Shown piece by piece: positions 1 through 9,287 of a DNA stretch of 41,442 nucleotides (the stretch's first letter is position 1; each line of letters begins with the position of its first letter). A program made the position numbers and the translations under genes. The notes below the pieces were generated by a model. It was not told the origin of the DNA. It saw only the letters and a list, made by a program, of their open reading frames with translations, and did not search any database. Source of the stretch: Myxococcales bacterium (GTDB taxonomy: Bacteria > Myxococcota_A > Polyangia > Nannocystales > Nannocystaceae); the NCBI GenBank assembly GCA_014240065.1, contig JAAZXR010000036.1, positions 1-41,442 on the forward strand, in the 5' to 3' direction.

Positions 1-277
<277 letters not shown>

Positions 278-612
278 GGCAGGTTGGGAGTCTACTACGT
301 TCCCGCGCGGAGCGAAGCCCGGTCATCACGCCGGGGTCGGATGTGGTCGCCGCGGCCACATCGACGCGGGTCTGTGCGGGATCCCAGGTCGCAGCTAGCT
401 CTCCATGAAGCCAGCGTCGGCGGCATCGAACTCATTGGGGTCAATTCTCTTGGTCACTGACCTCACCAACTCGCGACCGAGACGTCGCCAACGCTCGCGT
501 CGAGTCCCGCGCTTTGGACAGACGCCGCCGCTTGGAGCGACCGCTGTGAGTCATGAACCAAAAAACGAAATTCGGCCATGGATCTTCAAGGTCGGCAGGC
601 TAGACTGCACTC
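278..612. other. Intergenic region between divergent genes
   Basis: This 335-bp stretch separates the lipoprotein start at 277 (minus) from the exported protein start at 613 (plus). It must hold both promoters. A TAGACT box at 601-606 serves the plus gene. An A-rich patch lies at 558-570. Short frames exist on both strands, including a minus-strand frame ending at TAG 395 whose last ~20 residues look protein-like (TKRIDPNEFDAADAGFMES), but it has only GTG or TTG starts and no ribosome site, so it is not called as a gene. Confidence 0.5.
601..612 (+). promoter_or_regulatory. -10 box 6 nt before the start codon (leaderless-type promoter)
   Basis: TAGACT at 601-606 is followed by six bases and then ATG 613, so transcription would begin at or next to the start codon. 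No Shine-Dalgarno sequence precedes this ATG. No convincing -35 element is visible. The same spacing recurs before other genes in the window. Confidence 0.5.
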
Positions 613-1185
613 ATGGAGTGGACGCGGCGTGCATGGATGACGGCGATTCCAGGGGTCCTCGCATCCGTCGGAGTGGCGAGCGCTGGCTCGGCCGCGCTCT
701 TGTGCCCGCGACGGGCAAGCGCCGCGTTTGGTGTGCGGGGCACGTTTGCCTACTCCGGAGGTCGGGCCCAAGAACAACGGCGGGCGGCTGCGGTTGAAGA
801 GGTGGTGCAGGAGGTGAACGTCATCATCCGGCGGATGGCCCGGGAGCGAATCCTCAAGGGAACCGCGCCCAAGTCCCCCCTTGAGATCGAGCTGGATCCG
901 TCGGCCCGTGTCGCGTCGCTCCGCGCGCCGACGATGCCGCTTCTGCGCGGCTCCACCGACGGGCGACCTGTGGCGTGGAAGACGGCCGACGGCGACCGCA
1001 ACACCGTCAATATCACGCAGCGGGGTGAGGTCTTGTCCCTTCGCTTTCGGGGGAATGGGGGAGACAGCCGTTATGTGTATCGGTTCGCGCCCGACGGTCA
1101 GAGCCTGCTACTGCAAGCCTCTGTCACGCATCGGTTGATGCCCAAGTCACTTCGCTTTCGACTCTCCTACCGCAAGGTGGCCTAG
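613..1185 (+). CDS. Exported protein of unknown function, Tat-like signal
   Basis: A 190-residue protein. Residues 1-38 form a signal: a twin arginine (TRRAWM) near the start, a hydrophobic stretch, and a likely AxA cleavage site (RASAAF). The mature part is about 150 residues, first helical and charged (VEEVVQEVNVIIRRMARERI), then rich in beta-strand character (VNITQRGEVLSLRFRG and a final LRFRLSYRKV). The end resembles small periplasmic beta-sheet or lipid-binding folds, but no family is recognised. It probably acts in the periplasm. The start is supported by the TAGACT box six bases upstream. Convergent with the beta-lactamase-like gene, 32 bp away. Confidence 0.65.
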   Translation: MEWTRRAWMTAIPGVLASVGVASAGSAALLCPRRASAAFGVRGTFAYSGGRAQEQRRAAAVEEVVQEVNVIIRRMARERILKGTAPKSPLEIELDPSARVASLRAPTMPLLRGSTDGRPVAWKTADGDRNTVNITQRGEVLSLRFRGNGGDSRYVYRFAPDGQSLLLQASVTHRLMPKSLRFRLSYRKVA

Positions 1186-1217
1186 CGACCAAGCGCAGGA
1201 GCGGGCGCCGACGGGGT

Positions 1218-2579
1218 CTAGTCCCGCAAGTTGGAGAGCGCACGACTCGCGGCGGCCAGGGTCGCCCCGTACATGTGGCCGCTGTTGTCGAGGATCGCGA
1301 CGACGCCACCACGCGCAGGGGATGGCGCGCCGCTCCGCGGCGGGAAGATGACGAGATCTGCGTGGAAGGCGGGCGTCGATCCACGATGATAGAGGACGTC
1401 GGGCGGCGCCGGAGTCGTGCTCTCGCGGCTCAGATCGGAGGGGGCGCGTTGACCTGCGAACATGCCTGGCGTGAACAGGAGGGCGCCGCTGGTGAGGGGG
1501 GCGGGGCCACGGTCTGCAGCCACGCCCGCGGGGGTGGACATGACCTCTCTCGCGTGAGCGAGCGGTTCAAGGTGGGCCTCGCTCCCTAAGAAGAACACAC
1601 CGAGCCGAGCGAGCTGCGCGGCGCTGCCGGAGAGGGCCCCGGCGGGCCGAAGCCAGGGTTTGGCGGTGAGCAAGGCGCGGTAGTCTTCACCTGGTGGGAT
1701 GGGAGGACCGTCGGCGATGTGACCGCAGGCGGCGTTGTCCACGGGGGGGGCGAGGGGATCCACGACGACCTCCAGGTTGAGCGGCGCGAGGACCTGCTCG
1801 CGAATCGCGAGTTCCCAGGGACGACCGGTCATCCGCTCGAGGAGCACGCCGAGCAAGATGTGGTTCGTGTTGCGATATGCGTGCGGGGAGGGGGCCGTCG
1901 CCGGCGCCTGATCACGCACCCACGAAAAGAAATCGTCAAGGGACGCCACCGCGCCGTCTTCGTCGAGGGCCGCGAGCCCGGAGGTGTGTGTGAGCAGCGA
2001 GCGCACGGGGAGCTTCGCGGTCCATGAACCCTCGAGCTCGGGGAACCATGCCCCGATGGTCGCATCTGGAGCGCCCCCCCGTGAGTTCAGCGCCGACAGC
2101 ACGGCGAGGCTGGTGACCACCTTGGAGATCGAGCCCCATCGAAACATCGTGCGTCGGTCCACTCCTTCCGCCCGCCCGCGGCAGCGCCGACCATAGGTGA
2201 TGTGCAGGCTCTCGCCGCCTGGGGTTTGCACCGAGAGCGCCGCCCCCGTCGTGTCGAGACTCGCCGCCTCTGCGCAGAAGGCTGTGGCGATGGGGCGAAG
2301 GCTTGTGGGGGTGGTGTCGTCAACCTGGGCTGCGCAGGCGGAGCGATGGTTGTCTTGTGCGCGGGGGCGTCCTGCTGGAGCCGCGGCGTCAGCGCTCGGT
2401 CGAGTCTGTGACGAGGTCGGCGAGTTGCAGGCCAGCGCTACCAAGGTGGCGAGCGACGCGATGACCGGGTGAGCGGGCGCGCGACGGCGGCCCCGTCGAA
2501 TCCCGTCGGTCTCATAAGGTGAGACGCGCCGACGGCCCAGCCCGCGTGAGGCCTCGACGGCGGGTGCGAAGCACGTCAT
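1218..2579 (-). CDS. Class C beta-lactamase-like serine hydrolase, lipoprotein
   Basis: Member of the beta-lactamase (class C/PBP-like) serine hydrolase family. From ATG 2579 it is 453 residues. The active-site SxxK is GSISK (S150 and K153), the second motif is YRN in HAYRNTNH, and a HRG in LYHRGSTPAF sits where class C enzymes have KTG. An unusual ~38-residue Arg-rich lead precedes a hydrophobic segment ending in lipobox VALAC, so the mature form should be a lipoprotein from about Cys51. A later start would give a normal leader, but only ATT is available in frame. A TTG lies two codons upstream of the ATG. It probably acts in the periplasm on peptidoglycan-derived or ester substrates. True beta-lactamase activity cannot be inferred. 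TAGAAG lies six bases before ATG 2579. Confidence 0.8.
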   Translation of the reverse strand: MTCFAPAVEASRGLGRRRVSPYETDGIRRGRRRAPAHPVIASLATLVALACNSPTSSQTRPSADAAAPAGRPRAQDNHRSACAAQVDDTTPTSLRPIATAFCAEAASLDTTGAALSVQTPGGESLHITYGRRCRGRAEGVDRRTMFRWGSISKVVTSLAVLSALNSRGGAPDATIGAWFPELEGSWTAKLPVRSLLTHTSGLAALDEDGAVASLDDFFSWVRDQAPATAPSPHAYRNTNHILLGVLLERMTGRPWELAIREQVLAPLNLEVVVDPLAPPVDNAACGHIADGPPIPPGEDYRALLTAKPWLRPAGALSGSAAQLARLGVFFLGSEAHLEPLAHAREVMSTPAGVAADRGPAPLTSGALLFTPGMFAGQRAPSDLSRESTTPAPPDVLYHRGSTPAFHADLVIFPPRSGAPSPARGGVVAILDNSGHMYGATLAAASRALSNLRD

Positions 2580-2664
2580 CCTCAACTTCTAACACACCCG
2601 AGCGCGCCCCCCGGCTCGCGTCCTGGATTCAGGTGCACCGTCGAACGGGCGTGGGAGACGGTGG

Positions 2665-5307
2665 TCAGTGGAGGCGACCCGTGGACGGGGCGAGGCGCTG
2701 CTGAATCGCCTCCTTTAACTGACCAGAGTTAATCGGCTTCTCAATCAGCATGCAGCCGGTCTGTTTGACCATGCCGGCCGTCTCCCCCCCGAACATCCCC
2801 CCGCTCATGAACACCCAGCGATCATGGAGCGCTGGATCTTGGGCGACAGCGCGCTGATACAGCTCAACTCCATTCAGCTGAGGCATCATCACGTCCGACA
2901 AGACGACGTCGAAGCGAATCCTCGCCAGGAGTTCGAGCGCCTTGGCGGCGCTCGTGCAGACCTCGGTCTCGTGCTCACCGAGCATGCGGCTGATGGCGCG
3001 CGCCACGGCGTCTTCGTCGTCGACGATGAGGATCCGCCCCTTGATCGGAGCGCGGGAGGTCGGCGTGCTCGGATCGCTTGGCGCGGTCTTTGGAGCATCC
3101 TCCGCTCGCGGTGCGAGCGCCGTCTTGAGCCGGATGAAAAGGGTCGTGCCGACCCGGGGTGTCGACTTCACCGTGATGGTGCCCCCGGCACCCTCCACCA
3201 TACTCTTGGCGAGAGGGAGCCCTAGGCCCGTCCCCTCGCCGATTTGTTTGGTCGTGAAGAAGGGATCAAACGCGTTCTTGATCTGCGCTGCGCTCATCCC
3301 CGTCCCGGTATCAGAGACCGACAGCTCGACCCATTGGTCCACGCGACGGGCGGAGATTTTGATCTCGTGGGTCTCGCTGGAAGACAGGGGGATCGCCTGG
3401 GCTGCGTTGTTGAGGAGGTTGACCAGCACCTGAAACAGCGAGGACTCCGCCATCCTCACCCAGCCGGAGTTGTGCAGTTCAACCGTGAGGGAGGCGCGGT
3501 GCTTGAGCGCGTTGCCGGTGACGTCCACGGCGCTGCGCACGACGACGTCGAGATCGCATCGGGCGTCGCGCGCCTCCTCTCGACGGACCAGCCGCAGCAT
3601 CCGGCTCACGATCATCGCGACGCGGTCGGCTCCCTCAAGGGCGTCGTCGAGGCATTCAAGCATGTCCCCGCTACTCGGATACGAGGCGGCCTCGAGCTGT
3701 TCGCGGACCTCGTAGATGTTCCCCCTCACGTAGGTGAGGGGGTTGTTGATCTCATGGGCGACGGTGGCGGCCATGGTCCCGAGGGCGACGAGGCGCTCGT
3801 TACGGTTGGCGCGCTCTTGTTGGAAGATCGCCCCGCTCACGTCTTTCCAGATGATGATGATGCGCACCAGCGCCCCCTCTTCGGTCAGGATGGGAGAGGC
3901 GGTGACGTCCTCGTGGATGTGGTTGCCGGCGCTGCCCTCGTAGCTGATCGACCCACGCCAGGCGGCCCCTGCGCGAAGGTCGGTCATCATGCGCTTCACA
4001 GATTCGCTCGCGGTGAACAGCCGAGAGACGCGCTCCTCTGAAGGCGGCGCCGAGAGACGCCGCGTCTTCGCGGAGGGGTTCTCAAAGAGGATGCGTCCGG
4101 TAGGGTCTGTGAATTCGATGGCGTCGCCGACGTGATCCCAGGCGGCGACGAGGGGCTTCATCGCCTCGCTGTTCTCCGCGATCTCCCGAAGGAGCGATTC
4201 GCGCTCTGCGACGCTGGATTCGAGGTCGGTCAAGGTGGAGTTGCTCGCGGCGCGCAGCAGCTCCAACTCCGCGGGCAGCCAAAAGGGAGCCTCACCGAAG
4301 CGCAGATCAAGTCGGCCGTGGCCGATGTTGATGGCGAACTGCTTGAGCTCTCTCACCCGCGAGGTGATCGCGCGCGAGAGCAGCATGACAAAGATGAAGG
4401 ACACGATGATCGCGACCCCCGTGGATCGGAGGACGCTGTCGCGCTCCCGGGCGAGGGTGGCGTCGACGGTTCGTTGCGGAACCATGGACCAGATGGACCA
4501 GGGGGCCCCGGGGAATGTAATGGGGAGTCGCGCGCGACGGACCGTGTTCCCAAGTTCGTCCCGCGCCTCCGCGGTCCCCGCGGAGTGGGCTGGTTCGGTC
4601 ATCGTGAGGAACGGAGCGTCGGCGACGGAGAGGAGCGACGCCAGCGTCGCATCGTCCGTATCCGCGAGGACCTGCGACGCGGCGTCGAGCACAAGGATGC
4701 GCTGCTGTAGCGCGGCGTCCCTCGTGTCCATGATTTCTTCGACGAGCGTCGCGATGGGGACGGTCGCGGTGACGAAGCCGCGGAATTCGCCCGAGGACGT
4801 CATGATCGGCGCGGCGATCGCGATCTGCGCGACCTTGGAAGAGCGACCGATGATGACCTTGGAAACCACGGGCTCGTTCGTGGCGCGGAGGCGTTGAATA
4901 TAGGCGCGATCGTTGTACGAGACGCCCGCGAGATGACCGGGTGCCCGCGATGGATAGAAGACAATCGAGACGCCTGAGGCGTCCGCGATGGTGAGGTATT
5001 GGACCGCATCGACGCTGTCCACAGTGGCCCTCGCGAGCTGTTGAAGCTGGGTCGGGGTCCACACATCCATGGTCGCCAGCGTGCCAGCGAGCGCCTGCAT
5101 GACCTCAATCCGAGACGAGATTAACGTCTCGATATGTTCCGCGTTGCGCTCCGTGGCGTGCTTGTTGCTCAGGTCGATCTGAGCGAGCGCTTCGCTCTCC
5201 ACCCGGAGGCTCCGCGAGTATCCGTACGACAGCACGGGCACCGAAACACAAAGCGACAGGAGCAGGAAGATAAAGCTCCGCAGCGATATTCGAAAATGGC
5301 GGCTCAC
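2665..5307 (-). CDS. Membrane hybrid sensor histidine kinase/response regulator
   Basis: 880 residues. TM1 is near residues 7-29; an extracytoplasmic dCache-like sensor spans about 35-285 (FYPSRAPGHLAGVSYNDRAY is typical of Cache ligand pockets); TM2 is near 290-312, followed by a HAMP-like helix. A PAS domain (about 385-500) leads to a HisKA domain with phospho-acceptor His518 in TVAHEINNPL. The HATPase_c domain carries NLLNNAAQAI, DTGTGM and GEGTGLGLPL. A C-terminal receiver holds the acidic pair D763/D764, phospho-acceptor D805 in LSDVMMPQ, and K857. It is the family type in which the kinase phosphorylates its own receiver. No output regulator is adjacent, so the target is unknown. The GTG start has a GAGGA ribosome site six bases upstream. 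Confidence 0.95.
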   Translation of the reverse strand: MSRHFRISLRSFIFLLLSLCVSVPVLSYGYSRSLRVESEALAQIDLSNKHATERNAEHIETLISSRIEVMQALAGTLATMDVWTPTQLQQLARATVDSVDAVQYLTIADASGVSIVFYPSRAPGHLAGVSYNDRAYIQRLRATNEPVVSKVIIGRSSKVAQIAIAAPIMTSSGEFRGFVTATVPIATLVEEIMDTRDAALQQRILVLDAASQVLADTDDATLASLLSVADAPFLTMTEPAHSAGTAEARDELGNTVRRARLPITFPGAPWSIWSMVPQRTVDATLARERDSVLRSTGVAIIVSFIFVMLLSRAITSRVRELKQFAINIGHGRLDLRFGEAPFWLPAELELLRAASNSTLTDLESSVAERESLLREIAENSEAMKPLVAAWDHVGDAIEFTDPTGRILFENPSAKTRRLSAPPSEERVSRLFTASESVKRMMTDLRAGAAWRGSISYEGSAGNHIHEDVTASPILTEEGALVRIIIIWKDVSGAIFQQERANRNERLVALGTMAATVAHEINNPLTYVRGNIYEVREQLEAASYPSSGDMLECLDDALEGADRVAMIVSRMLRLVRREEARDARCDLDVVVRSAVDVTGNALKHRASLTVELHNSGWVRMAESSLFQVLVNLLNNAAQAIPLSSSETHEIKISARRVDQWVELSVSDTGTGMSAAQIKNAFDPFFTTKQIGEGTGLGLPLAKSMVEGAGGTITVKSTPRVGTTLFIRLKTALAPRAEDAPKTAPSDPSTPTSRAPIKGRILIVDDEDAVARAISRMLGEHETEVCTSAAKALELLARIRFDVVLSDVMMPQLNGVELYQRAVAQDPALHDRWVFMSGGMFGGETAGMVKQTGCMLIEKPINSGQLKEAIQQRLAPSTGRLH

Positions 5308-5544
5308 GGGATCCTCGACCGCATCCTAGCGTGTCGATGTCATCGCCATCGAGACGGGGAGAACAGCCAAAACTCACATGGAAGGTTTCCTTTTGATGGG
5401 CGCGATGCGGGCGTGTTGAACAGCGTCAGCGGGCCGGCACTGGAGGCCGCGTGCGCGGTCCATAGCGGCGAACAAGGACGGAGGACCGGCGCGGTGCGAC
5501 GACCCCTGAATCCGTTGATGAAGCGGCGTGACGGTCGTCGCGCG

Positions 5545-6696
5545 CTACATCCTCTCGAAGATGCCGGCCGCCCCCATGCCGCCGCCGATGCACATGGTGA
5601 CCATGCCGTACTGGCACTGCCGTCTGTGCATCTCCGCGATGGCCGACGCGGTCAGCTTCGCGCCTGTGCATCCGAGCGGGTGCCCCAAGGCGATCGCGCC
5701 GCCGTTGGGGTTGACGTTCGCGGGATCGAGCTCCAGCGTGCGCGTGATCGCGATGGACTGGCTCGCGAAGGCCTCGTTGAGCTCGATCACCCCCATGTCT
5801 GCGAGCGAGAGGCCCGTCTGTCGCAGCACCTTGGGGATGGCTTCGATCGGACCGATCCCCATGATCTCTGGGGGGACGCCCGCGACCGCGAACCCTACGA
5901 ATCGTGCGAGTGGTTGGAGGCCTGCCTCGGCAGCCTTCTCCTCCGACATCACGACCGCCATGGCCGCCCCGTCGCTCGTCTGCGAGGAGTTGCCAGCGGT
6001 GACGGTGCCCTTCGCGTGGAACACCGCGCGCAATTTTGCGAGGGCTTCGAGGCTGGTGTCGGCCCGCGGCCCCTCGTCGATTTCGAAGGTGCTGCCGTCA
6101 CCCCGCGTGATGGGGATAATTTCGTCCTTAAATCGACCCTCGGCGATGGCGCGGACGGCCCGTTGGTGGCTCTCGAACGCGAAGGCATCTTGGTCCTCGC
6201 GGCTGACCTCAAATTTTCGCGCGACGTTTTCCGCGGTGAGCCCCATGGAGATATAGACCTCGGGGCGCTCTTCCACATAGCGAGGGTGCAGGCGGGTGAC
6301 GTGTCCACCCATGGGCACCATGCTCATGGATTCGACGCCGCCAGCGACGGCGCAGTCGATGGCGCCCACCATGATTCGCTCGCAGGCGGTGGCGATGGTC
6401 TGCAGACCCGACGAGCAGAATCGATTCACTGTGATGGCGGAGGACTCGTGGGGGAGGCCCGCGTCGAGCCCGATCATCCTCGCGACATTAAGGCCTTGCT
6501 CGGCCTCGGGCATCGCGCAACCGACCATGAGATCATCGATGAGCGCGGGATCGAGGTTCGGGAGCGTCTCGAGGGTGGCGCGCAGGATCTGGGCGCCGAG
6601 CTCGTCGGGGCGTACGTCTTTGAGGGCGCCTCGGGGCGCCTTCCCCACGGCGGAGCGGCGGGCCGCGACAACAACTGCTGATTTGATATTCGACAT
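5545..6696 (-). CDS. Acetyl-CoA C-acyltransferase (thiolase)
   Basis: 383 residues, a normal thiolase length. It catalyses thiolytic cleavage of 3-ketoacyl-CoA to acetyl-CoA and a shortened acyl-CoA. The nucleophile Cys94 lies in NRFCSSGLQ, His339 in ALGHPLGCTG, and the second catalytic Cys369 in MCIGGGMGAAGIFE. The start at ATG 6696 follows an AAGAGAG ribosome site. It begins 18 bp after the stop of the dehydrogenase/hydratase gene on the same strand, so the two form a beta-oxidation operon like fadN-fadA. A biosynthetic acetoacetyl-CoA thiolase role is less likely given that partner. Confidence 0.93.
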   Translation of the reverse strand: MSNIKSAVVVAARRSAVGKAPRGALKDVRPDELGAQILRATLETLPNLDPALIDDLMVGCAMPEAEQGLNVARMIGLDAGLPHESSAITVNRFCSSGLQTIATACERIMVGAIDCAVAGGVESMSMVPMGGHVTRLHPRYVEERPEVYISMGLTAENVARKFEVSREDQDAFAFESHQRAVRAIAEGRFKDEIIPITRGDGSTFEIDEGPRADTSLEALAKLRAVFHAKGTVTAGNSSQTSDGAAMAVVMSEEKAAEAGLQPLARFVGFAVAGVPPEIMGIGPIEAIPKVLRQTGLSLADMGVIELNEAFASQSIAITRTLELDPANVNPNGGAIALGHPLGCTGAKLTASAIAEMHRRQCQYGMVTMCIGGGMGAAGIFERM

Positions 6697-6714
6697 TTTC
6701 GCTGTGCTCTCTTC

Positions 6715-9147
6715 TTAGTTGCGGAGGGGCTTGCGCTTCTCAAGCATGAACTGGATACGGGCCTGTGTTTTCTCTTCGCCGCACAAGGACACAAACGCCT
6801 CGCGCTCAAGATCGAGGAGGTCTTGCGCGGTCACCTGTCGGGCGGCGCCCATGCCACCAGAGAGCACATGGACGATCTTGCTCCCGATGAGGTGATCGTG
6901 CTCGCTTGCGTAGCCGCCCCACTCAAACAGCTGAACGCCGAGTTTCAGGTTGGCGCCGCCCGCGGCGCCGATCACGTCGATGCCCTCGTCGCGATCCGGC
7001 GGGCTCCAGCCACGCTCGGCGAGCCCGATGCACCGCCGCTTCGCGTCCGCGATCACGCGACGCTTGTGGAACGTGACGCCATCCGTGTGCGACAGGAAGC
7101 CCATCTCACGCGCCTCGTGCGCGCTCATGGACACCTTCGCGGTCGCGGCGGCTTCAAAGCCTCGCCGCACCCAGTGGTAGGGATCGGCCTCGGGGACCTG
7201 CTTCGCCCACGCGCTCGCGCGCCGGACAATCTCCTTGAGTCCTCCACCGGCTGGGAGCACTCCCACGGCGCCCTCGACGAGCCCCATGAACAGGTCGGCC
7301 CCGGCTTGAATTTCCGCGGCGTGCAGCGACACCTCGACCCCGCCACCGAGCGTCTGGCCGAAAGGGGCCGCGACGACGGGGAGGGGGCCGTGACGAAGAT
7401 CCATGAGCGTGTCTTGCAGGGCCTTCACCCCGGCGTCGAGTCCGTCCCAGTCTTTTTGCATGATCCATCCCAGGATCTGCATCAAGTTGGCGCCGCGACA
7501 AAAGTGCTCCTCTTGATTGCCGATCACCAGCCCGCGGAAGCCGCGCTCGACGAGGATGTCGGGCGCTTTTGACATCATGGTGATGACGCCTTCGTCGAGG
7601 AAGTTGGCCTTGGAGCGAAATTCGAGGCACGCGACGCCATCCCCGAGGTCGAGCAGGGCCGCGCTCGAATTGGTCTCAATCGCCGGTCCCGCCGCCTTCA
7701 CGCGCTCGAGATCGATCATGCCCTCGGGGGACTCGATGGCGCGCGCGCCGTCGCCGGGCACCCACACCGTCGGCGCGGCGGCGTCGTCGGCGCCGTACCA
7801 CGTCGCCTCGTCGCCCCGCGCCTCGACGAGGCTGAGCAGCGCGGGCGCCGGGGTGAGACCCGCCGTCTTCATGGCCTCCACGACCCACCCGTTGCCCGCG
7901 GCGTCCATAAGCTGGAACGGCCCGAGGGTCCACCCGTAGCCCCAGCACATCGCGTCGTCGATCTCTTTTGGCGTCTCGCAGATACTCCCCACGAGGGTCG
8001 CGGCGTAGTTGAACAGCGGGAGATACACCGCACGCAAGAACGCGCCCGCGCGCCCTTCGGCCCGCATGGCCCCGTGGATCTTGCGGGAGAGCTGAGGTAG
8101 TCGCACGACAGACTTGAGGTCGTCGAAGCGGGGCTTGTCCGCTTTGGGGCGGTACTCAAGGGTCTCAAGGTCGAGCGCGAGGAGGAGTCGCTTGCCGTCG
8201 TCACCCTTGGTCTTCTTGTAAAAACCTCCGCGCGTCTTGTCGCCGAGCATGTTGCGCGCGTACATTTTCTCCAGGACAGGCGGCACCGTCATGATGTCGT
8301 AGAGCGGATCGTAGTTCTCGGCGCCCTCCTCTCCACTCAGCGTGTCTTGGAGGTTCTTGACGACATGACCCACGATGTCGAGGCCGACCATGTCGCCGAG
8401 GCGATAGCTGCCGGTCTTCGGCCGCCCCATGAGCGGGCCGTTGAGCACATCGACCTCTTCGACGCTCATCCCCAGCTCGCGGGTGGCCTTAAAAGTGAGC
8501 AGCATCTCGCCGATCCCCACGCGATTACCGATGAAGTTCGGGGTGTCCCGGCAGTGGACGATTCCCTTGCCGAGCACGCGATCACAAAAGTCTGCAGCGT
8601 CGGCCACCACGGCGTCGGCGGTGTCCGCGGAGGGGATGACCTCGAGCAGATGCATCCAGCGCGGAGGGTTAAAGAAGTGGAGCCCCACCACGCGTCGCTT
8701 GGCGTCGCTTGGCAGCGCGTCCGCGATGGCGTGGATGGGGATGCCCGATGTGTTCGTCGCCAGGATCGCGTCGGCAGGCGCCGCCGCGGCCACGCGCTTG
8801 AAGAGGGCCTGCTTGATGTCGAGTCGCTCCACGACCGCCTCAAGGACCAGATCGCTGGCAGCGACGGCGGCGTCAAGATCATCGTCGAGGTTCCCGGGCA
8901 CGATGCGGTGGATCGCCTCGGCGCCCATGAGCGCCGGAGGCTTCGCCTTCTTGAGCTGTTTCACGGCGCCGACGGCGATGGCGCTCCGTTGCGCGGGGGA
9001 GGCCTCGCTCGGGAGCTCTCGGGGGAGGATGTCGAGCAGATGCACGCGGCACCCGGCGTTTGCGAGATGCGCGGCGATCTGCGCGCCCATGGTTCCAGAA
9101 CCGAGGACCGTCGCGACGATGTCATGCGGTGATTTTTTTAGAGTCAC
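6715..9147 (-). CDS. 3-hydroxyacyl-CoA dehydrogenase/enoyl-CoA hydratase, FadN type
   Basis: The frame stays open far upstream, but the family homology starts at TLKKSPHDIV, so GTG 9147 is taken as start, giving 810 residues, the usual length of FadN-like enzymes. The N-terminal NAD-binding fold has GSGTMGAQIAAHLANAG; the dehydrogenase C-terminal domain follows (NFIGNRVGIGEMLL; MGRPKTGSYRLGDMVGLD). The crotonase domain is at the C-terminal end (HFCRGANLMQ, GGGVEVSLHAAEI, LVEGAVGVLPAGGG). The dehydrogenase-first order differs from E. coli FadB and matches Bacillus FadN. It hydrates and oxidises 2-enoyl-CoA, feeding the thiolase encoded 18 bp downstream. Extending the frame to 9639 would overlap the divergent transglycosylase gene and add composition-driven residues only. 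Confidence 0.93.
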   Translation of the reverse strand: MTLKKSPHDIVATVLGSGTMGAQIAAHLANAGCRVHLLDILPRELPSEASPAQRSAIAVGAVKQLKKAKPPALMGAEAIHRIVPGNLDDDLDAAVAASDLVLEAVVERLDIKQALFKRVAAAAPADAILATNTSGIPIHAIADALPSDAKRRVVGLHFFNPPRWMHLLEVIPSADTADAVVADAADFCDRVLGKGIVHCRDTPNFIGNRVGIGEMLLTFKATRELGMSVEEVDVLNGPLMGRPKTGSYRLGDMVGLDIVGHVVKNLQDTLSGEEGAENYDPLYDIMTVPPVLEKMYARNMLGDKTRGGFYKKTKGDDGKRLLLALDLETLEYRPKADKPRFDDLKSVVRLPQLSRKIHGAMRAEGRAGAFLRAVYLPLFNYAATLVGSICETPKEIDDAMCWGYGWTLGPFQLMDAAGNGWVVEAMKTAGLTPAPALLSLVEARGDEATWYGADDAAAPTVWVPGDGARAIESPEGMIDLERVKAAGPAIETNSSAALLDLGDGVACLEFRSKANFLDEGVITMMSKAPDILVERGFRGLVIGNQEEHFCRGANLMQILGWIMQKDWDGLDAGVKALQDTLMDLRHGPLPVVAAPFGQTLGGGVEVSLHAAEIQAGADLFMGLVEGAVGVLPAGGGLKEIVRRASAWAKQVPEADPYHWVRRGFEAAATAKVSMSAHEAREMGFLSHTDGVTFHKRRVIADAKRRCIGLAERGWSPPDRDEGIDVIGAAGGANLKLGVQLFEWGGYASEHDHLIGSKIVHVLSGGMGAARQVTAQDLLDLEREAFVSLCGEEKTQARIQFMLEKRKPLRN

Positions 9148-9154
9148 GAGCGGA

Positions 9155-9160
9155 ACTTTA
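9155..9160 (-). promoter_or_regulatory. -10 box of the fad operon
   Basis: TAAAGT reads on the minus strand from 9160 to 9155, seven bases before GTG 9147, with no Shine-Dalgarno sequence between. The -35 position 17 bp upstream (9178-9183) falls inside an inverted repeat, so a repressor bound there would block this promoter. Confidence 0.45.
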
Positions 9161-9173
9161 GATCGATGAGTGG

Positions 9174-9188
9174 TTCGCCGTTGGCGAA
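9174..9188. promoter_or_regulatory. Inverted repeat, candidate operator of the fad operon
   Basis: TTCGCC-GTT-GGCGAA is a perfect 6-3-6 inverted repeat. It lies in the 140-bp divergent region between the fad operon (start 9147) and the transglycosylase gene (start 9288), covering the -35 position for the TAAAGT box. Short perfect repeats occur by chance in GC-rich DNA, so the regulatory role is an inference from position. Confidence 0.35.
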
Positions 9189-9287
9189 ATCTCCGCGAAC
9201 TTGGGCCTCGGTGCGCCGTTGACGTCGCCCCTCGAATTTCGCCGGAAAGTGGGGGGGTGGGCGACCCTATGCTAGCCCTTAAGTGCA

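Noticed and set aside
395-457. Minus-strand peptide of about 20-24 residues ending at TAG 395
   Set aside because: The residues look protein-like but there is no ATG, ribosome site or -10 box at the right distance, and the length is too short to judge.
405-797. Plus-strand 130-codon frame overlapping the exported protein
   Set aside because: Overlaps the gene at 613 in another frame, has no ribosome site, and its translation lacks any domain character.
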